Below are positions 1 through 5,595 of a stretch of 5,695 bases of DNA, in pieces. The translations under genes were made by a program, and so were the position numbers. The notes under the pieces were generated by a model. It was not told where the DNA came from and did not search any database. It saw only the letters and a list, made by a program, of their open reading frames with translations. Each line of letters starts with the position of its first letter. The stretch's first letter is position 1. Location: NCBI GenBank assembly GCA_009783605.1, contig WRDE01000152.1, positions 1 to 5,695 on the forward strand, given 5' to 3'. Origin of the DNA: Oscillospiraceae bacterium (GTDB lineage Bacteria; Bacillota; Clostridia; Oscillospirales; Acutalibacteraceae).

Positions 1-803
1 AACGCTTCTCTGTAATCTTCGGCGCCGTCATAATACAAGGTTTTCAGCTCATTCTCTCCGCCGCCGTCATTGATGAAGTTGAGCAGATCGGCCCAAACCA
101 ACTTTTTCTGCGGGTTGGCGTGATATTTCACGCTCAGGACCACGACATATTCCAGCAGCGGGTCATTGCGTCCGCCGTTGGAGCCTTCGGAGGAGGTGCG
201 GTTGGTGCTGTGCCAGAACATGAAGTGGATGCCTTTATTGTCTTTGCCGGGATACAGCTTGGAAGAGGTCAACTCGCCGCGCCACAGAAACGTGGAGAGC
301 TTATCGACGTCGCAGCCCGCGTCGCTCTGCAATCTGTCCTGCGAGATACCGTTATCTCCGAAGACCTTATTGGCGCTTCCCGATCCGACTTCCGCGTTGA
401 CGCGGGTCTGTCCCTTGGTCTTCAGGCTGGGCCAGTACCATTCGACGTCGATAAAAACCGTGTCGTCATCCTCAAACAGGCCGGCCGCCGCGCCGAAGGA
501 GAATCCGCTGTTGTGGTTCCAGAGCTGGAGACCTGTCACAACGTCGGATTTATTCACCAGATCCTCTTCAGGAATGGTGAAATTCCGGTAGGCATTGGTT
601 TGGATATCCACGATACCCGAAGCGGCGCCGTCGCCCTTGGAACCGGTGATCTCATAGCCGGAACCTGCGCCGGTGGTAAAGTCAACCTTAACCCACGCCT
701 CGCCCTCGGCCGAGGCATTGATCGCCGTCATCGCGAAAATCCCGGTGATAAGACCGAAGATCACCGCGGCAGACAGCAGATACGCTAATGAACGTTTACG
801 CAT
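1..803 (-). CDS. Secreted protein of unknown family (3' end missing)
   Basis: I do not recognise the family. The minus-strand frame is open from the ATG at 803-801 to the window edge, giving 267 codons with no stop. Residues 1-32 form a typical signal peptide: MRKR, then a hydrophobic run (LLSAAVIFGLITGIFA), then an ASA/EG cleavage site, so the product is probably exported. The mature part is rich in Gly, Asp, Asn and aromatic residues, with segments such as DVEWYW and HFMFWHS, which fits a beta-rich extracellular domain. Only one Cys is visible. The start is the only Met before the signal peptide. Its ribosome site is weak and distant (AGAAAGG at 818-824, 14 nt away). The gene lies 278 bp downstream of the CBM9-like surface protein on the same strand. 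A glycan-related role is inferred from context only; a solute-binding or adhesion role is equally open. Confidence 0.85.
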   Translation of the reverse strand, partial: MRKRSLAYLLSAAVIFGLITGIFAMTAINASAEGEAWVKVDFTTGAGSGYEITGSKGDGAASGIVDIQTNAYRNFTIPEEDLVNKSDVVTGLQLWNHNSGFSFGAAAGLFEDDDTVFIDVEWYWPSLKTKGQTRVNAEVGSGSANKVFGDNGISQDRLQSDAGCDVDKLSTFLWRGELTSSKLYPGKDNKGIHFMFWHSTNRTSSEGSNGGRNDPLLEYVVVLSVKYHANPQKKLVWADLLNFINDGGGENELKTLYYDGAEDYREA

Positions 804-914
804 AGTTTGGTTTCACGCCTTTCTCTTTTTAAGATTTTTTAAGAATAAACATGCGGGGTTCTTCCTTTTTAAATGGAAAATTCCATATTAAAAACAAAAC
901 ACTGTTGCAGAATC

Positions 915-946
915 CTTCCGGGGACACGTCAACATGTCCCCGGAAG
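915..946. other. Strong GC-rich hairpin between the two secreted-protein genes
   Basis: A perfect 12-bp inverted repeat (arms 915-926 and 935-946, core TTCCGGGGACA/TGTCCCCGGAA) encloses an 8-nt loop. With one bulged C at 914 the stem extends by three more pairs (911-913 with 947-949). A second TTCCGG at 948-953 could compete with the left arm, allowing an alternative fold. On the minus strand no T-run follows immediately; a T-rich stretch begins about 15 nt later. On the plus strand ATTTTT follows at a short distance. It may attenuate or stabilise the mRNA between the two genes, but a classic intrinsic terminator is not shown. Confidence 0.55.
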
Positions 947-985
947 ATTCCGGAAAATTTTTACAATGGGTCGTTTGCCATGCAG

Positions 986-1060
986 GGCCTTATCCTTTGT
1001 GTTAAAGCGCTGTGGCAAACACATTGGCCTTATCCTTTGTGTTAAAGCGCTGTGGCAAAC
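986..1060. repeat. Two copies of a 35-bp direct repeat, period 40 bp
   Basis: The 35-bp unit starting GGCCTTATCC and ending TGGCAAAC is present identically at 986-1020 and 1026-1060, separated by the 5 bp ACATT. The inverse of its end, GTTTGCCA, lies just outside the first copy at 973-980, and GCGTTTG lies just after the second copy, so the block is framed by inverted words. Each unit contains the palindrome AGCGCT. The block sits 21 bp past the stop codon of the CBM9-like gene. It may be a small mobile or palindromic repeat that duplicated, or part of a processed 3' end. Confidence 0.9.
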
Positions 1061-1074
1061 GCGGAGCGTTTGTC
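1054..1074 (-). terminator. Hairpin just downstream of the CBM9-like gene (possible 3' end)
   Basis: GGCAAACGC and GCGTTTGTC flank a 3-nt loop: seven perfect pairs (1056-1062 with 1066-1072), one G-T pair and one more G-C pair. It begins 7 nt after the stop codon at 1082-1084 in the minus direction, a usual place for a terminator. It lacks a following T-run, so Rho-independent termination is doubtful, and a role in mRNA 3'-end protection is as likely. Confidence 0.35.
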
Positions 1075-1081
1075 TATGGGG

Positions 1082-2821
1082 TTATTCCTCTTCGCCGCCG
1101 TCTTCCTTCCTTTTCTTCAGGAAGAAGAACACACCGGCGCCGGCGCCGGCTACGACTACCACGACAATGATGATCCACCACGGGAATCCGCCGCCGCTGC
1201 TGCCGTTATTGCTGCTGCCGCCGGCTTTGGTGGTGGTGGCCGCGGCGTCAGCGTCGTCGGCTTTGGTGGTGTTGTCATCGTTTGCTTCGGTGGTGATCTC
1301 GGTCGGCTCGGTGGGCAGCGGCTCCATCGCCACGTAAATGGCGTCGATTTCCGCGCCTTCGGGCACCTCGAATACGTCGACCATAAGGCCGAATTCGCCT
1401 TCGATCTGGGTGGCTACCAGCTCGGCAAATGTGCTTTCGGTATCCTTATAGTATACCTTCATGGTGTTGTCGGCGAAAGTCACCTGAATGTACTTGGTTT
1501 CGGCTTCCACTTTGGCCTCAAACTTTTTGACCCGGGCGTTGACATTGTTGAACAGCGCGCGGACATTTTCCAGATCGTCGCCTTCCACGTCTTCGCTCGC
1601 GGTGGCTTCGACGATAATGGTATCCTCTCTCTCCACGGCGGCCACCGTCGTGGTGGTCGCCACGGTGGTGCTGGTGGTGGCCTTGGTGGGGGCCTCAGTG
1701 ATAATCTTTGTCGAGCCGTGGACGTCAGTGACAATTCTGGTGGTGGTCAATCTGGTGGTGGTGGTGGTGCCTCTTGTGGTAGAGCTTCTGGTGGTATTGG
1801 TAGGCGTGCCGCCGCTCTTGGTGGGAGTAGTACTGCCACCGCCTGTACCGTTCACGGTGGTAGTAGTAGTAACACCGCCTGATGTAGTTGTGGTAGTCCT
1901 GGTCGTAGTAGTGGCAGTGGTAGTGGTAGTGGTAGGATCAATAATACCACCAGGTATAACCGGAGTCGCTAACAGCGTGATCCAGGCGGCGGTGTCAAGG
2001 ACCTTTTCCTCGTTGCCGCCGACGACGCCTTCGGCCCACTCATAGAAGCAGCCGCGGGGACCCGCGCCGGGGCCGTCGTCCACTTCGGGGTTATACCAGT
2101 CGTTGGGGTCATACACGTGCAGCGCCGCCGCGAAGGGGATGACATTGCCGGCGGCAAAGTCGGTGCGCCGGCCGAAAACGGTGCGTTTCAGCCGCATCTC
2201 ATAAACGGTTTCCTGGGTGTTGTTGTTGCGGGAGGTGTAGAACATCCGGTCCGACTCCTTGTCGGGGGCCTGGATGGCGCTCTGGAGCGGATACCAGCGG
2301 AAGCCTAACGGCTTGCCGAATCCGACCGAATAGGCAAAACCGAACTCATACCGTTCCGCCTGACCGTTGTTGTCGGCGCCGATCTGGATCTGGAGGCAGT
2401 CTTCCTTCCAGAGGTATTCCGGGTTGCCCTGCTGCTGGAAGTGGCCGACGCCCTTCATGACTAATGCCATGTAGATGGTGTCCTTGTCCCACGCCATGTG
2501 GAAATCGCCGTTGATCGGCACGGGATTCTGGGGGTCCTCCAGGTTTTTGCTCAGGTTGAGCCAGATGAAGCCCTCTCCGGCGTTGACCATCGCCATGTTG
2601 AACGAAAACAGCTTGGTGTTGGTGCCCCATTCGGCTAAACTGAAAGCCCCGTCCATGATCGGCGTTTTCATGCCGGCGGTGAACTGCGGGATCCCCTTCT
2701 GGGGGCGTTTGTAGGCTGGATTGGGCTGTTTTCCCGCGCCCGCGCTGGCGAAGATCGTCGCCAATGAGAAAACAAGGGTGACTGCGAGGAAAACAGCGAG
2801 AAGTTTGGATGCTTTTCTCAT
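1082..2821 (-). CDS. Membrane-anchored surface protein with CBM9-like sugar-binding domain
   Basis: The product has 579 residues. Parts in order: signal peptide about 1-27 (MRK, hydrophobic core, ASA/GAG); a CBM9/DOMON-like beta-sandwich about 54-285; a Thr-rich linker about 296-397; an acidic unidentified domain about 398-500; a second Thr/Asp/Ala- and Gly/Ser-rich spacer about 501-545; a transmembrane segment 548-568 opening with FPWW; then KKRK and the acidic tail EDGGEEE. CBM9-like landmarks are IMDGAFSLAEW (55-65), FHMAWDKDTIYMAL (107-120), DCLQIQI (141-147), YEFGFAY (158-164) and YEMRL (207-211). No hydrolase catalytic domain is visible, so it probably binds or presents glycan at the outer face of the membrane. 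The start at 2821 is chosen for AGGAGG six nt upstream; the in-frame Met at 2848 lies upstream of that site and would spoil the signal peptide. The gene has its own promoter (2932-2960). The ligand is unknown, and the fold assignment is by motif only. Confidence 0.9.
   Translation of the reverse strand: MRKASKLLAVFLAVTLVFSLATIFASAGAGKQPNPAYKRPQKGIPQFTAGMKTPIMDGAFSLAEWGTNTKLFSFNMAMVNAGEGFIWLNLSKNLEDPQNPVPINGDFHMAWDKDTIYMALVMKGVGHFQQQGNPEYLWKEDCLQIQIGADNNGQAERYEFGFAYSVGFGKPLGFRWYPLQSAIQAPDKESDRMFYTSRNNNTQETVYEMRLKRTVFGRRTDFAAGNVIPFAAALHVYDPNDWYNPEVDDGPGAGPRGCFYEWAEGVVGGNEEKVLDTAAWITLLATPVIPGGIIDPTTTTTTATTTTRTTTTTSGGVTTTTTVNGTGGGSTTPTKSGGTPTNTTRSSTTRGTTTTTRLTTTRIVTDVHGSTKIITEAPTKATTSTTVATTTTVAAVEREDTIIVEATASEDVEGDDLENVRALFNNVNARVKKFEAKVEAETKYIQVTFADNTMKVYYKDTESTFAELVATQIEGEFGLMVDVFEVPEGAEIDAIYVAMEPLPTEPTEITTEANDDNTTKADDADAAATTTKAGGSSNNGSSGGGFPWWIIIVVVVVAGAGAGVFFFLKKRKEDGGEEE
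1631..1936 (-). repeat. Low-complexity Thr-codon tract encoding the linker
   Basis: This tract of the CBM9-like gene is mostly ACC, ACT and ACA codons, seen on the plus strand as runs of GGT, AGT and TGT. It encodes about 100 residues dominated by Thr, with Gly/Ser patches (SGG, GTGGGS) and scattered Arg, mostly AGA or AGG codons one base away from Thr codons. Such linkers separate a binding domain from the cell surface and are often O-glycosylated. The repeat makes it prone to length change in units of three bases, and to assembly errors. Confidence 0.85.
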
Positions 2822-2827
2822 AATGAA

Positions 2828-2833
2828 CCTCCT
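2828..2833 (-). promoter_or_regulatory. Ribosome binding site of the CBM9-like gene
   Basis: AGGAGG on the minus strand lies six nt before the ATG at 2821-2819. It fixes the start there and excludes the upstream in-frame Met at 2848. Confidence 0.9.
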
Positions 2834-2848
2834 AAATAATGTTGGCAT

Positions 2849-2920
2849 AAACCGGAATCGGACAGCCCGCCGAACCCGTTTCCGCGCGCGGCATACCGGT
2901 CCGCGGGCGCACTCCGGTTT
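2849..2920 (-). promoter_or_regulatory. Structured 5' leader of the CBM9-like gene
   Basis: The transcript from the promoter at 2932-2960 would carry an untranslated leader of about 100 nt. Eight-base arms TCCGGTTT (2913-2920) and AAACCGGA (2849-2856) can close a long-range stem over most of it. Inside are complementary GCGGGC (2903-2908) and GCCCGC (2865-2870), and self-complementary words CCGCGG, ACCGGT and CCGCGCGCGG. The outer stem opens close to the expected transcript start and ends 15 nt before AGGAGG, leaving the ribosome site free. It matches no riboswitch class I can recall. It may stabilise the mRNA or be a cis-acting control element. Confidence 0.45.
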
Positions 2921-2931
2921 TTGACAAGGCT

Positions 2932-2960
2932 ATCATAGCGCATTTTACCGTATCTGTCAA
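2932..2960 (-). promoter_or_regulatory. Sigma-A promoter of the CBM9-like gene
   Basis: On the minus strand, a perfect -35 TTGACA (2960-2955) is followed by a 17-nt spacer and the -10 TATGAT (2937-2932), one base from consensus. Transcription should begin near 2925. This makes the gene independent of the GH3 gene upstream. Confidence 0.85.
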
Positions 2961-2967
2961 TAGGCAA

Positions 2968-2981
2968 CCGGGTTTACCCGG
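2968..2981. promoter_or_regulatory. Near-palindrome upstream of the -35 box (possible operator)
   Basis: CCGGGTTTACCCGG has six-base complementary arms around TT and sits 7 bp upstream of the -35 box of the CBM9-like gene. The position suits a regulator site, and the shape suits a dimeric DNA-binding protein, but it does not fit the catabolite (cre) consensus well and no regulator gene is in the window. Confidence 0.3.
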
Positions 2982-3224
2982 GCAGATTTTAGCGATAATG
3001 TACAAAAGGATTATCCCCTCCCCTATCGTGAAAACCACCATACCGCAGCAAGAATTTTTATGAACTTTCCACAAATTCCAGCCTTTTCTCCCCATTTTAA
3101 CCCCCTTTCACCCCGCCAAAACCCAAAAGCGCCCCCCAAATCTCTCGAAATTTGTTAATTTTTAGACAATTTTTGCTGTTATTTTTGTTGATTTGGCACA
3201 AGGGGCGAGAATAGGGAATAAATC
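2982..3224. other. Gene-free spacer between GH3 and the CBM9-like gene
   Basis: I see no convincing gene or RNA here. The part at 3080-3140 is C-rich on the plus strand (CCCC runs) and the part at 3140-3195 is AT-rich. One minus-strand frame (3095 to 2832) is open with a passable AAAGGGGG site, but it runs through the promoter and leader of the next gene. Confidence 0.5.
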
Positions 3225-3304
3225 GTAGGGTGGGGGCTCGCCCCCGCCGTTCCAATATATTTTATCGTAAATCCGCAACGGCGGGAGCAGAGCCCCCGCC
3301 CTAC
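3225..3304. repeat. 80-bp imperfect inverted repeat (MITE- or REP-like element)
   Basis: The left arm 3225-3251 (GTAGGGTGGGGGCTC then CCCCGCCGTT) and right arm 3277-3304 are near-complementary, differing by a few bases and one indel. They enclose an AT-rich 25-nt centre. The ends GTAGGG/CCCTAC and the GC-rich arms resemble small palindromic repeats common between genes in many bacteria. It carries no coding capacity. It touches the stop codon of the GH3 gene, so its transcript would fold at the GH3 3' end and could terminate or protect that mRNA, although no clean T-run follows. Confidence 0.75.
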
Positions 3305-5443
3305 TCAATTTGCAATTTGCAATTCCACCGCCCCGACCGCCTGCCCGGTCAACTCCTGCGACCGCTTATCCGGCTGGCTGCCGCCGATGTATATTGTGTA
3401 GGCTCCCGGAAGTATCCGGCGGGCGCCGGTTTCATCCACCGTTGAAAAGGCTTTGGGCGGCAGGGCAATTTCCAGATTGGCGGTCGCTCCCGCCTTGACC
3501 GGGATCCGGGCGAACCATTTCAGCTCATATTTCGGGCCCGGAACCGGCGCCTTGACATACACCTGCACCGTCTCGTCCCCGTCGATGCCGCCGGTATTGG
3601 TCAGCGAGACGGGGATGGTGACCGGGGCGCTCTCAGCCGCGATATCGCCCGCCGCGGCGGTGAGGGTGGTCTGCGGGAGATCATATTTAAAGGAAGTGTA
3701 GCTCAGGCCGTAGCCGAAGGGGTAGAGCGGCTCGTTTTCCATAAACCGGTAGGTGCGGCCTTTCATCGCGTACTCCTCGAACGGCGGCAGCTCGTCGGTG
3801 GTGCGGTAGAAGGTGACCGGCAGCCGGCCGGCCGGCGCATAGTCGCCGAACAGCAGCTGTGCCAGCGCCAGCCCGCCCTGCTCGCCGGGATAAAAGGCGC
3901 TGATCACCGCGTCGGCGTGCTCATCCACATCGCAAACCGCCAGCGCGCTGCCGACCATCAGCACCGCCACCAGCGGCTTGCCGGCGGCAATGAGCGCGTC
4001 CACCAGCTTTTGCTGGGCCGCCGGCAGGTCAATGTGGGGCTTGTCGCCGTTGCCGTATGCGTTGTTCAGCCCCTCCTCCCCCTCGAGGTTGGCGTCCAGC
4101 CCGATGCAGAGCACCGTCACGTCGGCCCGTTCGGCCACCGATATCGCTTCGGACACCCCGTCGCTCTCATGGGCCTCGTTGGCCCCGCGGACATGGTGGG
4201 CGCCCTGGGCGTAGAACAGCGGATACTCCTCGCCGAGATATTTGCGCAGCCCCTCCAACGGGGTGTAGTTGTAGGCCGGGGTGCCGTTGTAGTTGCCCAA
4301 CAGCGCCGGCTTGTGGTCGGCGTTGGGTCCGATCACCGCCAGCTTCACCCCGCGTTTGAGCGGCAGAATCCCGTTGTTTTTGAGCAGCACCATGCTCTGC
4401 CGCGCCGCCTCCCGGTTCAGCTCCCGGTGTTCCGGGCACCCGACCGTCTCATAGGGGATCGCCGCATAGCTGACCGTAGCCGGTTCGTCAAACATTCCCA
4501 GCTTGAACCGGGTCATAAACACCCGGCGCAGACAGACGTCGATCTCCTGTTCGGTGATCATCCCCTGCTCCAGCGCCTGTATCAAGCGGCGGTATTCGCC
4601 GCCGCAGCAGAGATCGCAGCCGTTCCGGACGCCCAGCGCCGCCGATTCGGCGGGAGAACCGGTGACCCGGTGGCCGCTGTGGAAATCGTTGATCGCGCCG
4701 CAGTCGGAGACAACGTGGCCCGCGAATCCCCATTCCCCCCGCAGTATTTTCCCGATCAGCTGGGTGCTGGCGTTGCATGGCTCGCCGTTGACCGCGTTGT
4801 AGGCCCCCATCACCGATTCCACATGGGCCTCCCGCACCGCCATCTCAAAGGCCGGCAGATAGGTCTCATAAAGCTCCTGGTCGCCGATCTCGACGTCCAT
4901 CGAATGCCGCAGATTCTCCGGCCCGCTGTGGACCGCGAAATGCTTGGCGCAGGCGGCGGCCTTGAGGTGGACCGGATCCTCGCCCTGCAGGCCTCGGATG
5001 AAGGCCACACCCAGCGTGCCGGTCAGATACGGATCCTCGCCGTAAGTCTCGTGCCCGCGCCCCCAGCGCGGATCCCGGAAGATGTTGATGTTGGGGCTCC
5101 AGAAGGTCAGCCCCTTATAGATGCCATGATCCCCCTGCCGCTGGAACTCGTTGTATTTCGCCCGCCCCTCGTCCGAAATGGCGGCCGCCACCCGGTTCAG
5201 CAGCGGCGCGTTGAACATGGCGGCCAGCCCGATGGCCTGGGGGAAAACGGTGGCGGTCCCGGCCCGCGCGATCCCGTGCAGCGCCTCATTCCAGTAATTA
5301 TAAGCCGGCACCCCTAACCGCGGAACCGCCGGCGCGCTGTTGCAGAGCTGATACGCCTTCTCCTCCGGCGTAAACCGCGAAATCAAATCCTCCCCCCGCC
5401 GCTCTAACGGCAATGACCGGTCACGAAACGGAAATTCTGACAT
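3305..5443 (-). CDS. Glycoside hydrolase family 3, beta-xylosidase/beta-glucosidase type
   Basis: The 712-residue enzyme should remove terminal beta-linked xylose or glucose from oligosaccharides by a retaining mechanism. No signal peptide is present, so it acts in the cytoplasm on imported sugars. The order is usual for the family: an N-terminal (beta/alpha)8 domain about 8-320, an alpha/beta sandwich about 350-585 and a fibronectin-III-like domain about 605-690. Seen motifs are FWSPNINIFRDPRWGRG (114-130), GEDP (135-138), KHFAVHSGPE (167-176), AYNAVNG (214-220) and VVSDCGAI (244-251), with Asp247 the expected nucleophile. Glu454 or its neighbours in LEGEEG are candidate acid/base residues. 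SDCGAI rather than SDW, and GCDLCCG (275-281), point to the beta-xylosidase-like clade; the exact sugar is unproven. The ATG at 5443 is chosen for GGAGGG seven nt upstream; the longer frame back to 5602 enters the tRNA gene. The last residues (LQIAN) come from a short DNA repeat beside the palindromic element. Confidence 0.95.
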   Translation of the reverse strand: MSEFPFRDRSLPLERRGEDLISRFTPEEKAYQLCNSAPAVPRLGVPAYNYWNEALHGIARAGTATVFPQAIGLAAMFNAPLLNRVAAAISDEGRAKYNEFQRQGDHGIYKGLTFWSPNINIFRDPRWGRGHETYGEDPYLTGTLGVAFIRGLQGEDPVHLKAAACAKHFAVHSGPENLRHSMDVEIGDQELYETYLPAFEMAVREAHVESVMGAYNAVNGEPCNASTQLIGKILRGEWGFAGHVVSDCGAINDFHSGHRVTGSPAESAALGVRNGCDLCCGGEYRRLIQALEQGMITEQEIDVCLRRVFMTRFKLGMFDEPATVSYAAIPYETVGCPEHRELNREAARQSMVLLKNNGILPLKRGVKLAVIGPNADHKPALLGNYNGTPAYNYTPLEGLRKYLGEEYPLFYAQGAHHVRGANEAHESDGVSEAISVAERADVTVLCIGLDANLEGEEGLNNAYGNGDKPHIDLPAAQQKLVDALIAAGKPLVAVLMVGSALAVCDVDEHADAVISAFYPGEQGGLALAQLLFGDYAPAGRLPVTFYRTTDELPPFEEYAMKGRTYRFMENEPLYPFGYGLSYTSFKYDLPQTTLTAAAGDIAAESAPVTIPVSLTNTGGIDGDETVQVYVKAPVPGPKYELKWFARIPVKAGATANLEIALPPKAFSTVDETGARRILPGAYTIYIGGSQPDKRSQELTGQAVGAVELQIAN

Positions 5444-5450
5444 GATAAAG

Positions 5451-5458
5451 CCCTCCTT
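5451..5458 (-). promoter_or_regulatory. Ribosome binding site of the GH3 gene
   Basis: AAGGAGGG on the minus strand lies seven nt before the ATG at 5443-5441 and decides this start over the upstream in-frame Met codons. Confidence 0.9.
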
Positions 5459-5476
5459 CATTTTCCTTTTGCGTCC

Positions 5477-5505
5477 ATCATATCCTATTTTTTCAAAATA
5501 GTCAA
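5477..5505 (-). promoter_or_regulatory. Sigma-A promoter of the GH3 gene
   Basis: On the minus strand, -35 TTGACT (5505-5500), a 17-nt spacer and -10 TATGAT (5482-5477) are each one base from consensus. The expected start near 5470 gives a short leader of under 30 nt ending in the ribosome site. A second TTGAC word lies 15 bp further upstream. Confidence 0.8.
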
Positions 5506-5525
5506 AACAAAAATCGTCAAAAGGG

Positions 5526-5554
5526 TTGACATTTTCCGCAGTATCTATTATAAT
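5526..5554 (+). promoter_or_regulatory. Consensus sigma-A promoter of the tRNA-Lys gene
   Basis: TTGACA (5526-5531), a 17-nt spacer and TATAAT (5549-5554) match the consensus exactly in both boxes. A start near 5561 would leave a leader of about 35 nt before the tRNA. A perfect promoter suits a highly expressed stable RNA. The -35 boxes of this promoter and the divergent GH3 promoter are 20 bp apart. Confidence 0.9.
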
Positions 5555-5560
5555 ACGGCG

Positions 5561-5580
5561 GCGCCTGTAAAAACAGGCGT
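5561..5580 (+). other. Hairpin in the tRNA-Lys 5' leader
   Basis: CGCCTG (5562-5567) and CAGGCG (5574-5579) flank a TAAAAA loop, with a further G-T pair outside. It lies at the predicted transcript start and 15 nt before the mature tRNA 5' end, so it would form in the precursor removed by RNase P. Confidence 0.6.
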
Positions 5581-5595
5581 TGAAAATGAGGATAT

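Noticed and set aside
120..788. Plus-strand frame of 222 codons near the window start
   Set aside because: The minus strand carries a signal-peptide protein with a continuous frame here; the plus frame is its shadow and has no family resemblance.
873..886. Small inverted repeat ATGGA/TCCAT as an operator or terminator
   Set aside because: The stem is only five pairs in AT-rich DNA and has no clear link to a promoter box; likely chance.
885..890. TAATAT as -10 box of a promoter for the orphan secreted protein
   Set aside because: No acceptable -35 box lies 16-18 nt upstream on the minus strand.
986..1060. CRISPR-like repeat pair
   Set aside because: Only two 35-bp copies with a 5-bp gap; the spacer is far too short and no cas genes are present.
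1052..2045. Plus-strand frames of 276 and 185 codons opposite the CBM9-like gene
   Set aside because: They read Gly- or Val-rich nonsense from the reverse of the Thr-codon tract, and the minus-strand gene has a promoter, ribosome site, signal peptide and domains.
2832..3095. Minus-strand frame of 87 codons with an AAAGGGGG site and a hydrophobic patch, ending in the ribosome site of the CBM9-like gene
   Set aside because: It runs through the consensus promoter and the structured leader of the next gene, and its second half looks like random translation of palindromic DNA. Conservation of the frame in relatives would be needed to revive it.
3225..3304. Insertion sequence
   Set aside because: The inverted repeat encloses only 25 bp and has no transposase; no target duplication is evident. 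It can at most be a non-autonomous or palindromic repeat.
3917..5317. Long plus-strand frame of 466 codons
   Set aside because: It is the antisense shadow of the GH3 gene, which has clear family motifs throughout. Such frames are common opposite GC-rich genes. Its translation is rich in Arg, Gly, Val and His without any recognisable motif.
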